From positions 175 to 57,571 of the forward strand of contig DLHP01000012.1 of assembly GCA_002483285.1 (NCBI GenBank): a stretch of DNA of 57,397 nt. The letters run 5' to 3'. The notes beneath the pieces are model-generated. The model did no database searches and had not been told where the DNA came from. It was given only the letters and a program-made list of their open reading frames with translations. Made by a program: the position numbers and the translations under genes. How positions within the stretch are numbered: position 1 is the stretch's first letter; each line of letters begins with the position of its first letter. Positions 16,774 through 26,734 of the stretch are shown in pieces. This stretch comes from Flavobacterium sp. UBA7665. GTDB lineage: Bacteria; Bacteroidota; Bacteroidia; Flavobacteriales; Flavobacteriaceae.

Positions 16774-19720
16774 AGTCTATATTTTTAAGCAACGAGATGG
16801 TTACTTTGGTGCCCGGTTGTCCTACGGTATCGGCAATGTCAAATATAACTGCCCGTTTATAGCTTTGATTTATTATTTGAACCATCTCCGTAATAGTCTT
16901 TAAGCCGTTTCCGTTCTTCTTAAAATTATTAATTTTAGCAGCGTTCTCACGACCAACACCATTATCGGTAATCGTTACAAAATAATGTGTTGTGTTTTCA
17001 GAAAACTCAATTTCCAAAATGCAAGGGCTATCTGTCCTATTTCGCAATCCGTGAAGCAAAGCATTCTCTACGGGAATCTGAAGTAAACCCACCGGAATCT
17101 CATAGTCCTGAGCAATCAAATGCTCATTTCTTAAAACGACGCTCAAATCGGGAATAAATAGCAATCGCTGAATTTCAATACTATTTTCGACAAGTTTCCA
17201 TTCATTGCAAAAGGGCAACGTGAACTTATTCTTTTGCGTAAAGCTGTAGAGAATATTGATGCTTTCACCCAATCGGCTAATGACTTTTTCGGCATGTGGC
17301 TTACCTTGCATTTGCGAGCCTATGCTGTTCAAAGCATTCAGCATAAAGTGCGGCCGGAACTGGTTGCTTAAACTTGATAAATTGAGTTGTGACAACTTCT
17401 TTTTTTGCTTATCAATCTCATTGCGCCTTTGAAAAAAATAAATTAATATTCCTAAAAACGCAAACGAAATTACCAACCAAAACCACCATTTTTGCCATAG
17501 AAAATTGTCAATGCAGATAGGAAATTGGTGCACACTATAGCTGCCATCCTGCTGGCAGGTCCTAACATAGAAGATATAATCTCCGGCAGAGAGATTTTTA
17601 AATTGGAATTTGGTTTGCAGGTTCGGAGTTTCAAATACGGGTAGATCTCCTTTTTTCGTCATAACGCCATTGACAAATCGTGGCATATTGTCTTTTGTTT
17701 GATAAGTAATCTCAATATCAAAACTGTTCTCGGTAGCCTTAAATGCAATCGCTTCCGAATTTTTGAACTCCGCTTGAGTACTGTCTTTTTTAATTAAAAT
17801 GCTGGGGTCTACCGTAAATGTCGGCAACTCCAACCACTTGCGAATGTCCCATTGGTAGACCATATCGCTCGATGCAAACCAGATGCTTTGGTCGCGCCTA
17901 TCGGTAAGTATCGTATTTTGTTCGGTGCCGCTGGTCAGGTTCATTTCCATCGGGTTCAAATAGCGCACCGCCACCGTTTCATTGGCATACCATTTTTTAA
18001 GGTCAAAAAGCAACACTTTATCTCCAGCGCCAATTACCAAATATTGGTTCCATTGATGGATAAAGGTGATAGGCTTTCCGCCTTCTAGTAAAGGGTGTTT
18101 TAAGGCAACAAAGTTTTTGCTAGAATAGCCAGGTTCATTTTTGTCATTGTAGTAAAGTAGGTTTCCATTTTTTGCTCCAATCCACACCGTTCTGTTTGTA
18201 TCGGCAAGCATGGCCATTGTCCCAAGGAAATCAGGCTTTGTTTCACGGCGTTTCCATGTCGTGCATAACTTCGTATTGGGATTATAAACTCCAATGCCAC
18301 TGCCGCCTCCATACCAAATCGATCCAAATCGATCTTCACAAATAGTCAGGATATTTTCAATAGCGAGCCCATGCTTGTTTGTGATTTTTTCCCACTTTAT
18401 TTTTTCTGACTCGCTTAGGGACTTTAGGTCAGTATACCACAGTCCTTTGAGCATCGTGCCCATATACAATTTATCGCTTTTGCTGATGTAAGTGCAATAT
18501 CCCGCTACGTCATTTGCAATCGGCCGGTATTTATAAATATTTTCATATTGCAAGAGACCAATGCCACTTTCGCCAATTAAAAGCATCTTGTCTTTATATG
18601 GCGTACCTCCGTTTAAAAATTTAATCGCATTGGTTTTACTTTGTATTGCTTTTTTCTCATTGGTAATTATCGACAGCGTGCCTTGATAACTTCCTGCCCA
18701 AATTTGCCCTTTATCGTCCTGCTGAAGTGTAAAAACAGAGTTAGAATTATTGTTGTAAAAAAGCCTGGGGTATTTCTTGATGTGCGGGAAAAGCCGAAGC
18801 AAACTTCCATTGGTACCACAATAATAACTATTGGTCTCCTTTGAATACAATTTATACACATAAGAATCCCCAAGACTTGAATTGGCCAACTCAACCATAC
18901 GATCTCCTGTAACACGACATATAAATTTCTGGTTGGCAACTGCTTTAGAGGCTAAATCAGCGTGAAAGGCATAACCTTTACAATTCAGGTTCGTTTTTTT
19001 ATAAATGCCGTCTTTTACAGAAACCATGACATGGTCTCCATTCAAAAAAGCAAAATTATTTACATCCTTGAACGCAAATATCAACTGAAATAGATTGGTG
19101 TTTTGGTAACGCTTTTCAAAATGCACCGCCTTTCCCGCAACACTATAAATTAATGATTCCGTTTTAGAGTTGATAAATAGGTACAGTTTACCCTTATGCT
19201 CAATCAACTCCGATGAAACTAGGTCCTTTACATAAAATCGCTGTAAAGTAGCAATCCCAGCACCATCTAGTGTATTTATGGTAACGAACGGATTGTCAAA
19301 ATACTTAACATTTAAATAATAGATAGCAGCTCCAACTCTTTTAAAAGAACCAGCAAACTCTTGATCCTTATTTACTAGGAACTTTTTTATTAATTTATTC
19401 CTATCCGCTACCAGGATGCTCTTGTTGGTACAATAGTAATCGTGCCCATTAATCCGAAAAACATTCTGTAAATAAGGGTAAGATTTATTTTTATCTGCAA
19501 TGGGTATCGTAGAAGACGTATTGCCAATCTGGATATATTCCTTGCCATAAGGCTGGCACCAAATGGCTCCCAACGGATCATTAGAAAAAGGGATTCCTGC
19601 ATTTAAAAAATCATTCCCATAATTTTGCCTATCATAAACAAAGGTGCTACTCTCACTAATTGGTAGTTCTTGCGCCAATAGCTTTGAGCAGAACAACAGT
19701 AAAAAGAAAAGCTTCTTCAT
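16754..19720 (-). CDS. Two-component-propeller sensor histidine kinase (LytS-type kinase domain)
   Basis: A ~988-aa membrane sensor. It has a signal peptide (MKKLFFLLLFCSKLLAQ), then a periplasmic beta-propeller of ligand-sensing repeats (about 20-650), a Y_Y_Y-like beta domain (about 660-745), one membrane helix (WWFWLVISFAFLGILIYFF), and a His_kinase domain with RPHFMLNALNSI (phosphoacceptor His) and an ATPase part ending DNGVGRENA...GNGLKTI. Such sensors often monitor polysaccharides or envelope signals. I chose ATG at 19720, which places the signal peptide at the N-terminus; ATG at 19744 adds 8 residues. It is co-transcribed with the response regulator at 16039. Confidence 0.85.
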   Translation of the reverse strand: MKKLFFLLLFCSKLLAQELPISESSTFVYDRQNYGNDFLNAGIPFSNDPLGAIWCQPYGKEYIQIGNTSSTIPIADKNKSYPYLQNVFRINGHDYYCTNKSILVADRNKLIKKFLVNKDQEFAGSFKRVGAAIYYLNVKYFDNPFVTINTLDGAGIATLQRFYVKDLVSSELIEHKGKLYLFINSKTESLIYSVAGKAVHFEKRYQNTNLFQLIFAFKDVNNFAFLNGDHVMVSVKDGIYKKTNLNCKGYAFHADLASKAVANQKFICRVTGDRMVELANSSLGDSYVYKLYSKETNSYYCGTNGSLLRLFPHIKKYPRLFYNNNSNSVFTLQQDDKGQIWAGSYQGTLSIITNEKKAIQSKTNAIKFLNGGTPYKDKMLLIGESGIGLLQYENIYKYRPIANDVAGYCTYISKSDKLYMGTMLKGLWYTDLKSLSESEKIKWEKITNKHGLAIENILTICEDRFGSIWYGGGSGIGVYNPNTKLCTTWKRRETKPDFLGTMAMLADTNRTVWIGAKNGNLLYYNDKNEPGYSSKNFVALKHPLLEGGKPITFIHQWNQYLVIGAGDKVLLFDLKKWYANETVAVRYLNPMEMNLTSGTEQNTILTDRRDQSIWFASSDMVYQWDIRKWLELPTFTVDPSILIKKDSTQAEFKNSEAIAFKATENSFDIEITYQTKDNMPRFVNGVMTKKGDLPVFETPNLQTKFQFKNLSAGDYIFYVRTCQQDGSYSVHQFPICIDNFLWQKWWFWLVISFAFLGILIYFFQRRNEIDKQKKKLSQLNLSSLSNQFRPHFMLNALNSIGSQMQGKPHAEKVISRLGESINILYSFTQKNKFTLPFCNEWKLVENSIEIQRLLFIPDLSVVLRNEHLIAQDYEIPVGLLQIPVENALLHGLRNRTDSPCILEIEFSENTTHYFVTITDNGVGRENAAKINNFKKNGNGLKTITEMVQIINQSYKRAVIFDIADTVGQPGTKVTISLLKNIDYDKIKI

Positions 19721-19792
19721 TTCACAAAAATATACGTTTTTCACACCTGATATTTAACATTCAAACATTTCGTGTCGCTTTTTGGCGGTTTC

Positions 19793-19803
19793 GTGAAACG
19801 TTA
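19793..19803 (+). other. GTGAAACGTTA boundary-like motif
   Basis: GTGAAACGTTA differs by one base from GCGAAACGTTA found at 12093-12103 and 39593-39603, each just upstream of an AT-rich accessory block. Here it precedes the AT-rich pair of a broken RCC1 gene and a secreted metalloprotease. It may mark the left edge of a transferred block. Confidence 0.3.
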
Positions 19804-19856
19804 TTTTTTTAACAGTAGTTTTTTGTGGATGTTTGGTTTAAATTTTAACAAATTTA

Positions 19857-20303
19857 ATGATGACCACAAATACCATCAAAAAGCCGTTACTTATTGTATT
19901 TATGCTCCTAGTGAGTTGTATTAGCTTTTCTCAAACCGGTTGTTGGAAGCACGTTTGTGGCACTGTCAACCACACACTTGCAATAAAGAATGATGGAATA
20001 TTATGGGCTTGGGGTTTAAATGATAGTGGGCAATTAGGAGACGGAACGCTAATTGACAGAAATGCTCCAATACAAATTGGGCTAGATAACAACTGGAAAG
20101 AAATTTCGGCGGGTTCGTTTTATTCCATAGCTCTAAAAAAAGATGGAACAATGTGGATTTGGGGTAGTAATGAAGCGGGTCAACTAGGTATTGGTGATCA
20201 AATAGACAAACTGATACCTACGCAAATAGGAGTTGGTGCATTTTAGAAATCAATTTCAGCAGGTAGTGCTCAAACAGTCGCTTTAAAAACAGACATAACC
20301 TAA
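19857..20303 (+). pseudogene. RCC1-repeat secreted protein, truncated by a nonsense codon
   Basis: Starts with a signal peptide (about residues 1-26, ending ISFSQ) and has RCC1/BNR-type repeats: HTLAIKNDGILWAWGLNDSGQLGDGT, then YSIALKKDGTMWIWGSNEAGQLG. A TAG at 20244-20246 interrupts the expected next repeat (GVGAF-stop-KSISAGSAQTVALKTD). The frame then goes on for 18 codons to TAA 20301. Full-length relatives have several more repeats and a T9SS C-terminal domain, both absent. It is most likely a decayed remnant left next to the metalloprotease gene, whose start is only 15 bases further. Confidence 0.75.
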
Positions 20304-20317
20304 ATAAATTTAAGAAA

Positions 20318-23300
20318 ATGAATAAAATTTTACATTTAAAAACCAAAATCTATGTTTTAATCTTTATGTTTTTGATCAGTGGCTTTGCGTTTTGCCAAGA
20401 AAAATCAACTCTTTTTAACGAAATTACTCATCATATTGAAAATGGTGAATTTGATCACAATACAAAAAAAATATTTGATAACTTAAAAAGTAAAATTAAA
20501 GGTTCCGATATTCTTACAACATTTACTATCAATAAAAATCAAATAAATAGTGTTATTACAAATTCGGATAAATTTATTTCATTTGAAATCCCTTTTTCTG
20601 AGACTGAAAGAAAAATAGTTTTACTAAAAAGAAGACAGCTTTTAGACGATGAGTTTAAATTAGTAATTCGAGAATTAAATGGTAACAATGAAAGCGCAAA
20701 CAAACCAAATTATGTTGCTTACAGTGGATTATTAAAAAACAATCTTAAACAGTCATTGGTTTCTGTTATTTTTTACGATGATGAAATACAAGCTAGTGTT
20801 TTTATCAATGACAAGGAATTTACTTTAACAAAAATTGATGAAAATGAGAATACTTACAAAATGCAAGAAGTAGTAATTGATAAAGGTCAACCTGCGTTTG
20901 CTTGTGGAGTTCGTGATGACGATAATGTAGATTTAAAGGAAACTGTTGCTGAACGAAATCGGCAAACTACAATTCCAAAATGTGTAAAACTGCATTTTGA
21001 AATAACCAAAACATTAAATGATCAATTTGGTGGTATCAATCAATCAATACTTCAATTTTTAAACCAATTTAATATAGTTCAAACAAAATTTGCCAACGAT
21101 GAAATAACAGTTAGGGTTTCTTACTTAAAAATTTGGAATACAGACGATCCGTATTATCAATCTTGGACTGGCGGAAATCCTGGCGATCCTGGAGCACATC
21201 AGGATTTGGGAATGAATAGTTTTATTTCATTAGGAGGTATCATTAATGGTAATATTGGCATTTTATTGGGTAATTTCTCAGGTGGAATTGCTGGTATTGG
21301 AACACTCGGTATTCCACCATGCTCAAATCAAGCTTTCAGTGCAATATCAATTTTCCCCAATATATCTAGCAATATAACAATAATGCATGAAATTGGGCAT
21401 AACTTAGGTTCACATCACACTCATTGGTGTGGTTGGGTTGGAGGTGCAATCGACAATTGTGCAACAACAGAAGGTGGATGTTTGCCTGGTCCAACTCCAG
21501 TAAACGGCGGTACTATTATGAGTTATTGTGGCAGTTATAATACTCTTGATAACGGTTTTGGAATACAACCGAAAACTGTAATTTTGAATACTATTGCCAA
21601 TTCAAGTTGTATTACATCTTGTAATTCTGAAATCACATGTGAGGATAATATAGTTAACGTTTCTAGTATTTCTAATTCAAGTGCAACAAGTTTTACTATT
21701 AATTGGACGGCTAATTATCCTGTTAAGGTTTATTATAAAGAACTATCGGCAACAAATTTTACGCTTTTAAGTACTGTCCAACTTCCAAATAATAATTATA
21801 CTATAAGTTATACTCCAGCGTCAAACTGTACAATCCAAAAATTTGAGATTAAACTAATTGCGGTTTGTCCAAACGGAGATAGCAAACCAACGGTAATTGT
21901 TTATTCTCCTCAAGCTCATCTCAAACCTACTGTTGGTATTTTAGATAATTATTTATGTAACTCTATAAATTCAACAATCAATAATCTAGTTGCTACAGGT
22001 CAAAATTTAAAATGGTACACTACACAAACTGGTGGTACTCCAATTTTAAGCTCTTATGTTTTTCCACTTAACACATATATAGAACTGTTTGTTTCACAAA
22101 CCGTGAATGGATGTGAATCTGAAAGAACAAGAGTAGTTGCAAATTTTCAAAATATACCAATTCCTAGTGGTCAAAGTACACAAATATTTAATTGTAACAC
22201 TCCAACAATTGCAGACTTAGAAGTAACAGGTACAAATGTATTGTGGTGGACTTCTTCAACAGGAGGATTATCTCCAAATATAGATACAATTTTGCAAAAT
22301 AACACAACGTATTATGCAGAAAGTAATTCTATAGAAGGTAATTGTGTTTCGCCACAAAGATTACCAGTATTAGTGCAGATTAACCCATCTGGAGCGACAC
22401 CTTATACAATTCCATTTACAGAAGAATTTAATAGTAAATTATGTAATTTAGGATATACTAATGAAAATGGTTTTAATGCTTCTGGCAGTCAAGTTAACAA
22501 TACTTTTCGACTTGCCAGTTTTGGTCCAAATGGTAGAGTTTTTACTAAAGGTATTAATTTAGTTGCTGGTGTTCCTATTATTATTTCATTTAAAGTTAAA
22601 AACTATAATAACCCTAGTAATGAAGATTTAATAACAAAAATTGGTTCAAATTTAAATTTTGAAAATCAATTACTTTTAGGTTCTATTGTTCCAAATAGCA
22701 GTACAACATATAATAATGTAGTTTATAATTTCATTCCAACAACGACTGGATTGTACTATATTTCATTTGATTTTACTTCTTCGGCTTATTTTAGAGGTGT
22801 TTATATTGATGATTTAAGCGTCTCAACAAACAACACTAGTTTTGCTAGCGTTTCAATTGTTGGACAAAATATCGGCACACCTTGGCAAACAGATGTGCCA
22901 TTATACACCACAGATGGTTTAATTTATGTGTTAGCCAATTATAATTTACCAACAGGACAATTTAAGTTTCGTCAAAACAACAATTGGGATGTCAATTGGG
23001 GCGGGACTTCTGCTAATGGAACTTTCCCATCTGGAATTGGCATTCAAGATGGGATTAATATTCCTGGAATTGGCGGGACATATAATATTACATTCAACAG
23101 ACAAACTGGTGCTTATTTGTTTGAAGCATCATTGAGTACAAACGAATTTTTATTCAATTCAGTAAAAATTTATCCCAACCCAACTGAAGACATGTTTATT
23201 ATGGAAACAACCGCAATGCAAATCAACAAAATTGAAGTTTTTGATTTACAAGGTCGGTTATTAAAAACGATAAAAGAAAACAAAGACAAATATCAAATTG

Positions 23301-23386
23301 ATATTTCTAATTTTACTTCTGCAACTTATCTTGTTAAGCTATCAACTGAAAAAGGAAGTCAAACCGTAAAAATTGTTAAGAAATAA
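20318..23386 (+). CDS. Secreted reprolysin-like zinc metalloprotease with T9SS sorting domain
   Basis: A 1022-aa secreted protein. After a signal peptide (residues 1-28) and an N-terminal propeptide-like region (to ~205), the catalytic domain carries HEIGHNLGSHHTHWC, the HExxHxxGxxH zinc site, near residue 361, and later IMSYC, the Met-turn. Fibronectin- and Ig-like domains follow (about 440-690), then a carbohydrate-binding-like region, a SusE/SusF-type beta domain (about 845-935, TPWQTDVPLYTT...GAYLFE) and a type A T9SS sorting signal (VKIYPNPTEDMFIME...IVKK). It is expected on the cell surface or outside the cell. It is AT-rich compared with the next gene and ends in a strong terminator. 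Confidence 0.88.
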   Translation: MNKILHLKTKIYVLIFMFLISGFAFCQEKSTLFNEITHHIENGEFDHNTKKIFDNLKSKIKGSDILTTFTINKNQINSVITNSDKFISFEIPFSETERKIVLLKRRQLLDDEFKLVIRELNGNNESANKPNYVAYSGLLKNNLKQSLVSVIFYDDEIQASVFINDKEFTLTKIDENENTYKMQEVVIDKGQPAFACGVRDDDNVDLKETVAERNRQTTIPKCVKLHFEITKTLNDQFGGINQSILQFLNQFNIVQTKFANDEITVRVSYLKIWNTDDPYYQSWTGGNPGDPGAHQDLGMNSFISLGGIINGNIGILLGNFSGGIAGIGTLGIPPCSNQAFSAISIFPNISSNITIMHEIGHNLGSHHTHWCGWVGGAIDNCATTEGGCLPGPTPVNGGTIMSYCGSYNTLDNGFGIQPKTVILNTIANSSCITSCNSEITCEDNIVNVSSISNSSATSFTINWTANYPVKVYYKELSATNFTLLSTVQLPNNNYTISYTPASNCTIQKFEIKLIAVCPNGDSKPTVIVYSPQAHLKPTVGILDNYLCNSINSTINNLVATGQNLKWYTTQTGGTPILSSYVFPLNTYIELFVSQTVNGCESERTRVVANFQNIPIPSGQSTQIFNCNTPTIADLEVTGTNVLWWTSSTGGLSPNIDTILQNNTTYYAESNSIEGNCVSPQRLPVLVQINPSGATPYTIPFTEEFNSKLCNLGYTNENGFNASGSQVNNTFRLASFGPNGRVFTKGINLVAGVPIIISFKVKNYNNPSNEDLITKIGSNLNFENQLLLGSIVPNSSTTYNNVVYNFIPTTTGLYYISFDFTSSAYFRGVYIDDLSVSTNNTSFASVSIVGQNIGTPWQTDVPLYTTDGLIYVLANYNLPTGQFKFRQNNNWDVNWGGTSANGTFPSGIGIQDGINIPGIGGTYNITFNRQTGAYLFEASLSTNEFLFNSVKIYPNPTEDMFIMETTAMQINKIEVFDLQGRLLKTIKENKDKYQIDISNFTSATYLVKLSTEKGSQTVKIVKK

Positions 23387-23437
23387 AAAAGGGATAAAAC
23401 AAAAGGGCTTTCGCCCTTTTGTTTTATCCCTTTTTTT
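23386..23437 (+). terminator. Strong bidirectional terminator of the metalloprotease gene
   Basis: A long stem pairs AAAAAGGGATAAAACAAAAG with its complement around GGGCTTTCGCCC (loop near 23408-23411). It is flanked by an A run on one side and a T run on the other, so it can stop transcription in both directions. Confidence 0.9.
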
Positions 23438-23599
23438 AATTTAAACCGCACAACGGGTAATAACTAACTAAATAAAGTAAAATACTAAATTTTACCCTTA
23501 AACCAATTAGAACGGACAAATAAAGGCTTCTTGCAACAGCGGTCACAAGAAATTGCGGTTTTGAGTAGCTTCAGCAATTCAATCTTTCCGTTTACTGAA

Positions 23600-23623
23600 A
23601 AAAGCCCTGTCACCAGGGCTTTA
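23600..23623 (-). terminator. Terminator of the minus-strand T9SS gene
   Basis: AAAGCCCTG (23601-23609) pairs with CAGGGCTTT (23614-23622) around TCAC. On the minus strand it is followed by a T run, 15 bases beyond the stop codon of the gene at 23638. Confidence 0.85.
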
Positions 23624-23637
23624 TAAACTGCCCAACT

Positions 23638-25026
23638 TTACTCCTTAATGATTTTCCTATTGCCAATCTGCCCGTTCCCAAAAGTAGCCTTCACAAGATA
23701 GACTCCAGACGCAAGCGGCCCAAGGTTTATGGTTTTCAAATCCCCATCATAATCGGCGACCTTTTGCCCATCCATATTGTAAAGCCCCACATCAATAAGT
23801 TCAGATTTCGAATCGATATGCAGGACATCCTGTGCAGGGTTCGGGTAAATAGCAAGCGCATCGGCCAACTGTTGCGTGTGGGTGCCAAGCGTCTCGGTAC
23901 AAAAGCCGTTTACCGTAAAAACCTGGTTGTAACCGCTCCTGATGTCCCAGGTCGTTCCGCCGTCCAACGACGTATAGGCGTCACTTCCAATACCGGGAAG
24001 CGACGTAAGTTCCCATGCCAGGGTTTCAGCGGCATACGGTGTCGGGATAACCTCTATAAAGTAAGCCCCCTCGCCAAGTACGATTGGTTCCTCAAATTGA
24101 AACCCTATCCTGATGCCCGCAAGGTCAAAGGGTCCCGGTACATCAAAATAACCAAAGAACTGCTCAAACAGCGGGGCTTTGTTCGTGAACGAATAGAGCA
24201 CGTTTCCGGGCGCGTCGTTCACAGATGACCTGATCTTGATCGTGGCATTGTGTAAGCCGCCTCCCAACAACAGGGCGTCAAGATTGAACTGGGTAAGGTA
24301 GAAAGTGCTGTTGGTGGGCACGATAAAATCGTCAGCCACAGATATCACATTCCCAAATGAAAGAAAACTCGTTCCCCCTTCACGGTGGTTGGTTTCATTA
24401 CCCTGGGCGCAAGGCTCGCCGGGTTCGGGCTGTATCTCGCCAGAATCCTCGCAACTGCCTATCACCCGGAAGACTTTGTTGTAATATCCCGTCCCTCCCC
24501 ATGGCTCATCCTCAAACTGGTTGTAGTCAAATACACCATATGTCTGGTATTCTCCGGCAATATCCCAGGCCACAAATGGCCCCGTCCCGGCATTCGCCGC
24601 CAACGAAATGAAATATTTGCCTTTCGCTAGTGTAATCGTATTGGGCAGGTCAAGCACCACCCGGTAAGCGTCAAATTCTCCGGCCTCATAAAGGAATTCC
24701 TGCGATGTAGGGGTAAGGTTTTCAAAAGCCTGTATGAGCTCCCCCGGGAGCCCTTCACTCTCTTCAAGGAAGGAAAGGTTTACATACACGATGGCATCGG
24801 CAGTTTTTATGGCGTCAAACGTAACCTGGCTTACGGTAAAGTTTACCCCAAAAGGTACGTCAAAATCTGCGGCCCCGGCATATTCAAGGCTTCCGCCGGT
24901 TGATATGTTCTCGCCAATTCCTAAAGATTCAGAAACGGTGCCGTAGGAACAGCTGCTTTGCCCATAGCCCATTGCAAATACGCCAAATGACAGCAGCAGT
25001 GCTGTAAATAATTGTTTTCTCATCAA
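23638..25026 (-). CDS. Secreted T9SS-sorted protein with two related beta domains
   Basis: A 462-aa protein with a signal peptide (about 1-22, ending GYGQ), two similar ~180-residue all-beta domains (about 25-195 and 205-375), and a C-terminal T9SS sorting domain (LAIYPNPAQDVLHIDS...YLVKATF...KIIKE). Each domain contains a pattern such as 'FDVPFGVNFTVSQVTFDA ... KYFISL' or 'FIVPTNSTFYLTQFNLDA ... AYFIEV', and ends in 'GYYNKVFRVIGSC' or 'GYNQVFTVNGFC'. This indicates an internal duplication. The adhesive or enzymatic role is unknown. The start is ATG 25026 or 25023. It is a single-gene unit with its own terminator. Confidence 0.8.
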   Translation of the reverse strand: MMRKQLFTALLLSFGVFAMGYGQSSCSYGTVSESLGIGENISTGGSLEYAGAADFDVPFGVNFTVSQVTFDAIKTADAIVYVNLSFLEESEGLPGELIQAFENLTPTSQEFLYEAGEFDAYRVVLDLPNTITLAKGKYFISLAANAGTGPFVAWDIAGEYQTYGVFDYNQFEDEPWGGTGYYNKVFRVIGSCEDSGEIQPEPGEPCAQGNETNHREGGTSFLSFGNVISVADDFIVPTNSTFYLTQFNLDALLLGGGLHNATIKIRSSVNDAPGNVLYSFTNKAPLFEQFFGYFDVPGPFDLAGIRIGFQFEEPIVLGEGAYFIEVIPTPYAAETLAWELTSLPGIGSDAYTSLDGGTTWDIRSGYNQVFTVNGFCTETLGTHTQQLADALAIYPNPAQDVLHIDSKSELIDVGLYNMDGQKVADYDGDLKTINLGPLASGVYLVKATFGNGQIGNRKIIKE

Positions 25027-25150
25027 CTTGGTTTTTTAAAGATTAAGGAATAAAAGTAACCATAAGAAAACTGCAATTTGGCGCCATACCTTTTGAAATA
25101 CCATATTTACGAAGTCAAAATAGCCATGTAAATAACTAGATAACAATTGT

Positions 25151-26734
25151 TTAAGGAGATATGGGCTTCGCGCCCTGGGTATGGCTTTTCTCTTCCTCCC
25201 TTAGGAATACCGACGGCGAAATCCCCACCACATTCTTAAATACCGTAGAGAATACACTGTGCGAAGCGAATCCGCAGTCCGACGCCAGGTAGCTAATCTT
25301 GTAATTCAGGTACTCCGGGTTGTGGTGTATTTTATCACAGATATACCGTATCCTGAGTTCATTGATGTAACTGTTGAAATTTTTGTCGGTATGCTTTTTT
25401 ATGGCCCCCGAGAGGTACGTTGGGTTGGTTTTCAGCTGTACCGCCAACGTAGAGATGGTGAGTTTAGGGTTCCTGAATTTTTCCGATTTCTCAAAACGCC
25501 TTAATTTCTCTAAAATTTCCACCTCCACCAAAGGGGGAATATTGGGCCCAACCTCAGGTTCTTTGGCCTTGGCCGGTGTCATTTCGGCCAACGGGACTTC
25601 ATCCCGTTTCATCCCGGCAATAACCGATTGGTAAATAGAACGCTCTTTTTTTCTTTTTTTGGCCAGGTAGGCCAGGCCACACGCGCCAATGGCAATACTG
25701 GCCAGTATCGCAACCACAAGCCAACGGTTGCGTATCCGGGATTCCGACAATGATGATAAGAACCCCTGCTGCTCCGCATCAAAGGCGGTGTTTATGGCCT
25801 TCATATCCTCGCCGCGCTGCTTTTCCAGCAACGCCAAGTACTTCTCGTTGTAGCGCGCATAATTGGCAGCATCCCCAACAATTTTATAATTTTTAGAAAG
25901 GCTCAGGTAGATTTCCGACTGGAGGCTCGGGTTATCAAACCCGGGATCGGTAATAATAGCCTGAAGCGTATCAATGGCGCGTTTGTTATTTCCCCTGAAG
26001 GCGTACACCTCAGACAGGGTCGAGTAGATATAGAACTTCAAACCCTTGCTTTTCGGGTCATCAACGGCCAGGGCACGCTTGAGGTATATTTCTGCCGAAT
26101 CGGGGTTTTTGATATAATAGTAAGAATTGCCGATGTTGTAGAGCGAACGTTTGTAATGGTACAAAGTCCCTTTGTCCACGGGCATGATCTTATCAAACTC
26201 GGCCAACGAGCTTTTGTAGTTCGCGTTGGCGCTCAAAAATTTATCATTGTTAAAATCAAGGTGTCCCAATTCAATATAACTCAGTGCTTTCAGCCTGTGT
26301 TTTTCCTTGCCTTCAGGAAGTCTTCCAATCTCTGCAATGGCCCGGTTCAGGTAATTCCGTGCCTTGTCGGTTAAATTCAGGTAAGAGTATTGGTTCGCGA
26401 TCGATCCGTAGGCTTGGGCCAACAACATTGGGTCTCCTATTTTTTCAGCGGCTTCCTTCGCATTGAACAACGAGGCCAGTGCTTTATCGGTATTATTGTT
26501 AAGGAAATAAAATTCCGATAACTTTTGGTAAACCCTAAACCGCTGCCGGTCCGATGACGCATTCTTTACCAGGTAGCGCGCCAATTCCATGGCCTTGGCA
26601 CTATCGCGATTCTGCAAGGCAAACAGCACCACCTCCAGGCTGTCAAGTTCCTGCTGCCTGGCAGTTTGTGCTTTGGCCGTAGCAACCAAAAGCAGCGCCG
26701 ATACTAATAAAACAAACACCTTATTGAACGCCAT
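25151..26734 (-). CDS. TPR membrane-anchored AraC-family transcriptional regulator
   Basis: A ~527-aa protein. It has a signal peptide (ending VATAKAQ), tetratricopeptide-like helices (about 25-310), one membrane helix (RWLVVAILASIAIGACGLAYLA, about 340-360), then a cytoplasmic AraC-type helix-turn-helix at the C-terminus (LTISTLAVQLKTNPTYLSGAIKKH ... ISYLASDCGFASHSVFSTVFK). This class senses something outside the inner membrane and regulates genes directly. In-frame ATG at 26749 would add 5 residues; the 26734 start (MAFNKVFVLL) gives a normal signal peptide. The genes across the divergent intergenic region (27148 onward) are possible targets. Confidence 0.82.
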   Translation of the reverse strand: MAFNKVFVLLVSALLLVATAKAQTARQQELDSLEVVLFALQNRDSAKAMELARYLVKNASSDRQRFRVYQKLSEFYFLNNNTDKALASLFNAKEAAEKIGDPMLLAQAYGSIANQYSYLNLTDKARNYLNRAIAEIGRLPEGKEKHRLKALSYIELGHLDFNNDKFLSANANYKSSLAEFDKIMPVDKGTLYHYKRSLYNIGNSYYYIKNPDSAEIYLKRALAVDDPKSKGLKFYIYSTLSEVYAFRGNNKRAIDTLQAIITDPGFDNPSLQSEIYLSLSKNYKIVGDAANYARYNEKYLALLEKQRGEDMKAINTAFDAEQQGFLSSLSESRIRNRWLVVAILASIAIGACGLAYLAKKRKKERSIYQSVIAGMKRDEVPLAEMTPAKAKEPEVGPNIPPLVEVEILEKLRRFEKSEKFRNPKLTISTLAVQLKTNPTYLSGAIKKHTDKNFNSYINELRIRYICDKIHHNPEYLNYKISYLASDCGFASHSVFSTVFKNVVGISPSVFLREEEKSHTQGAKPISP

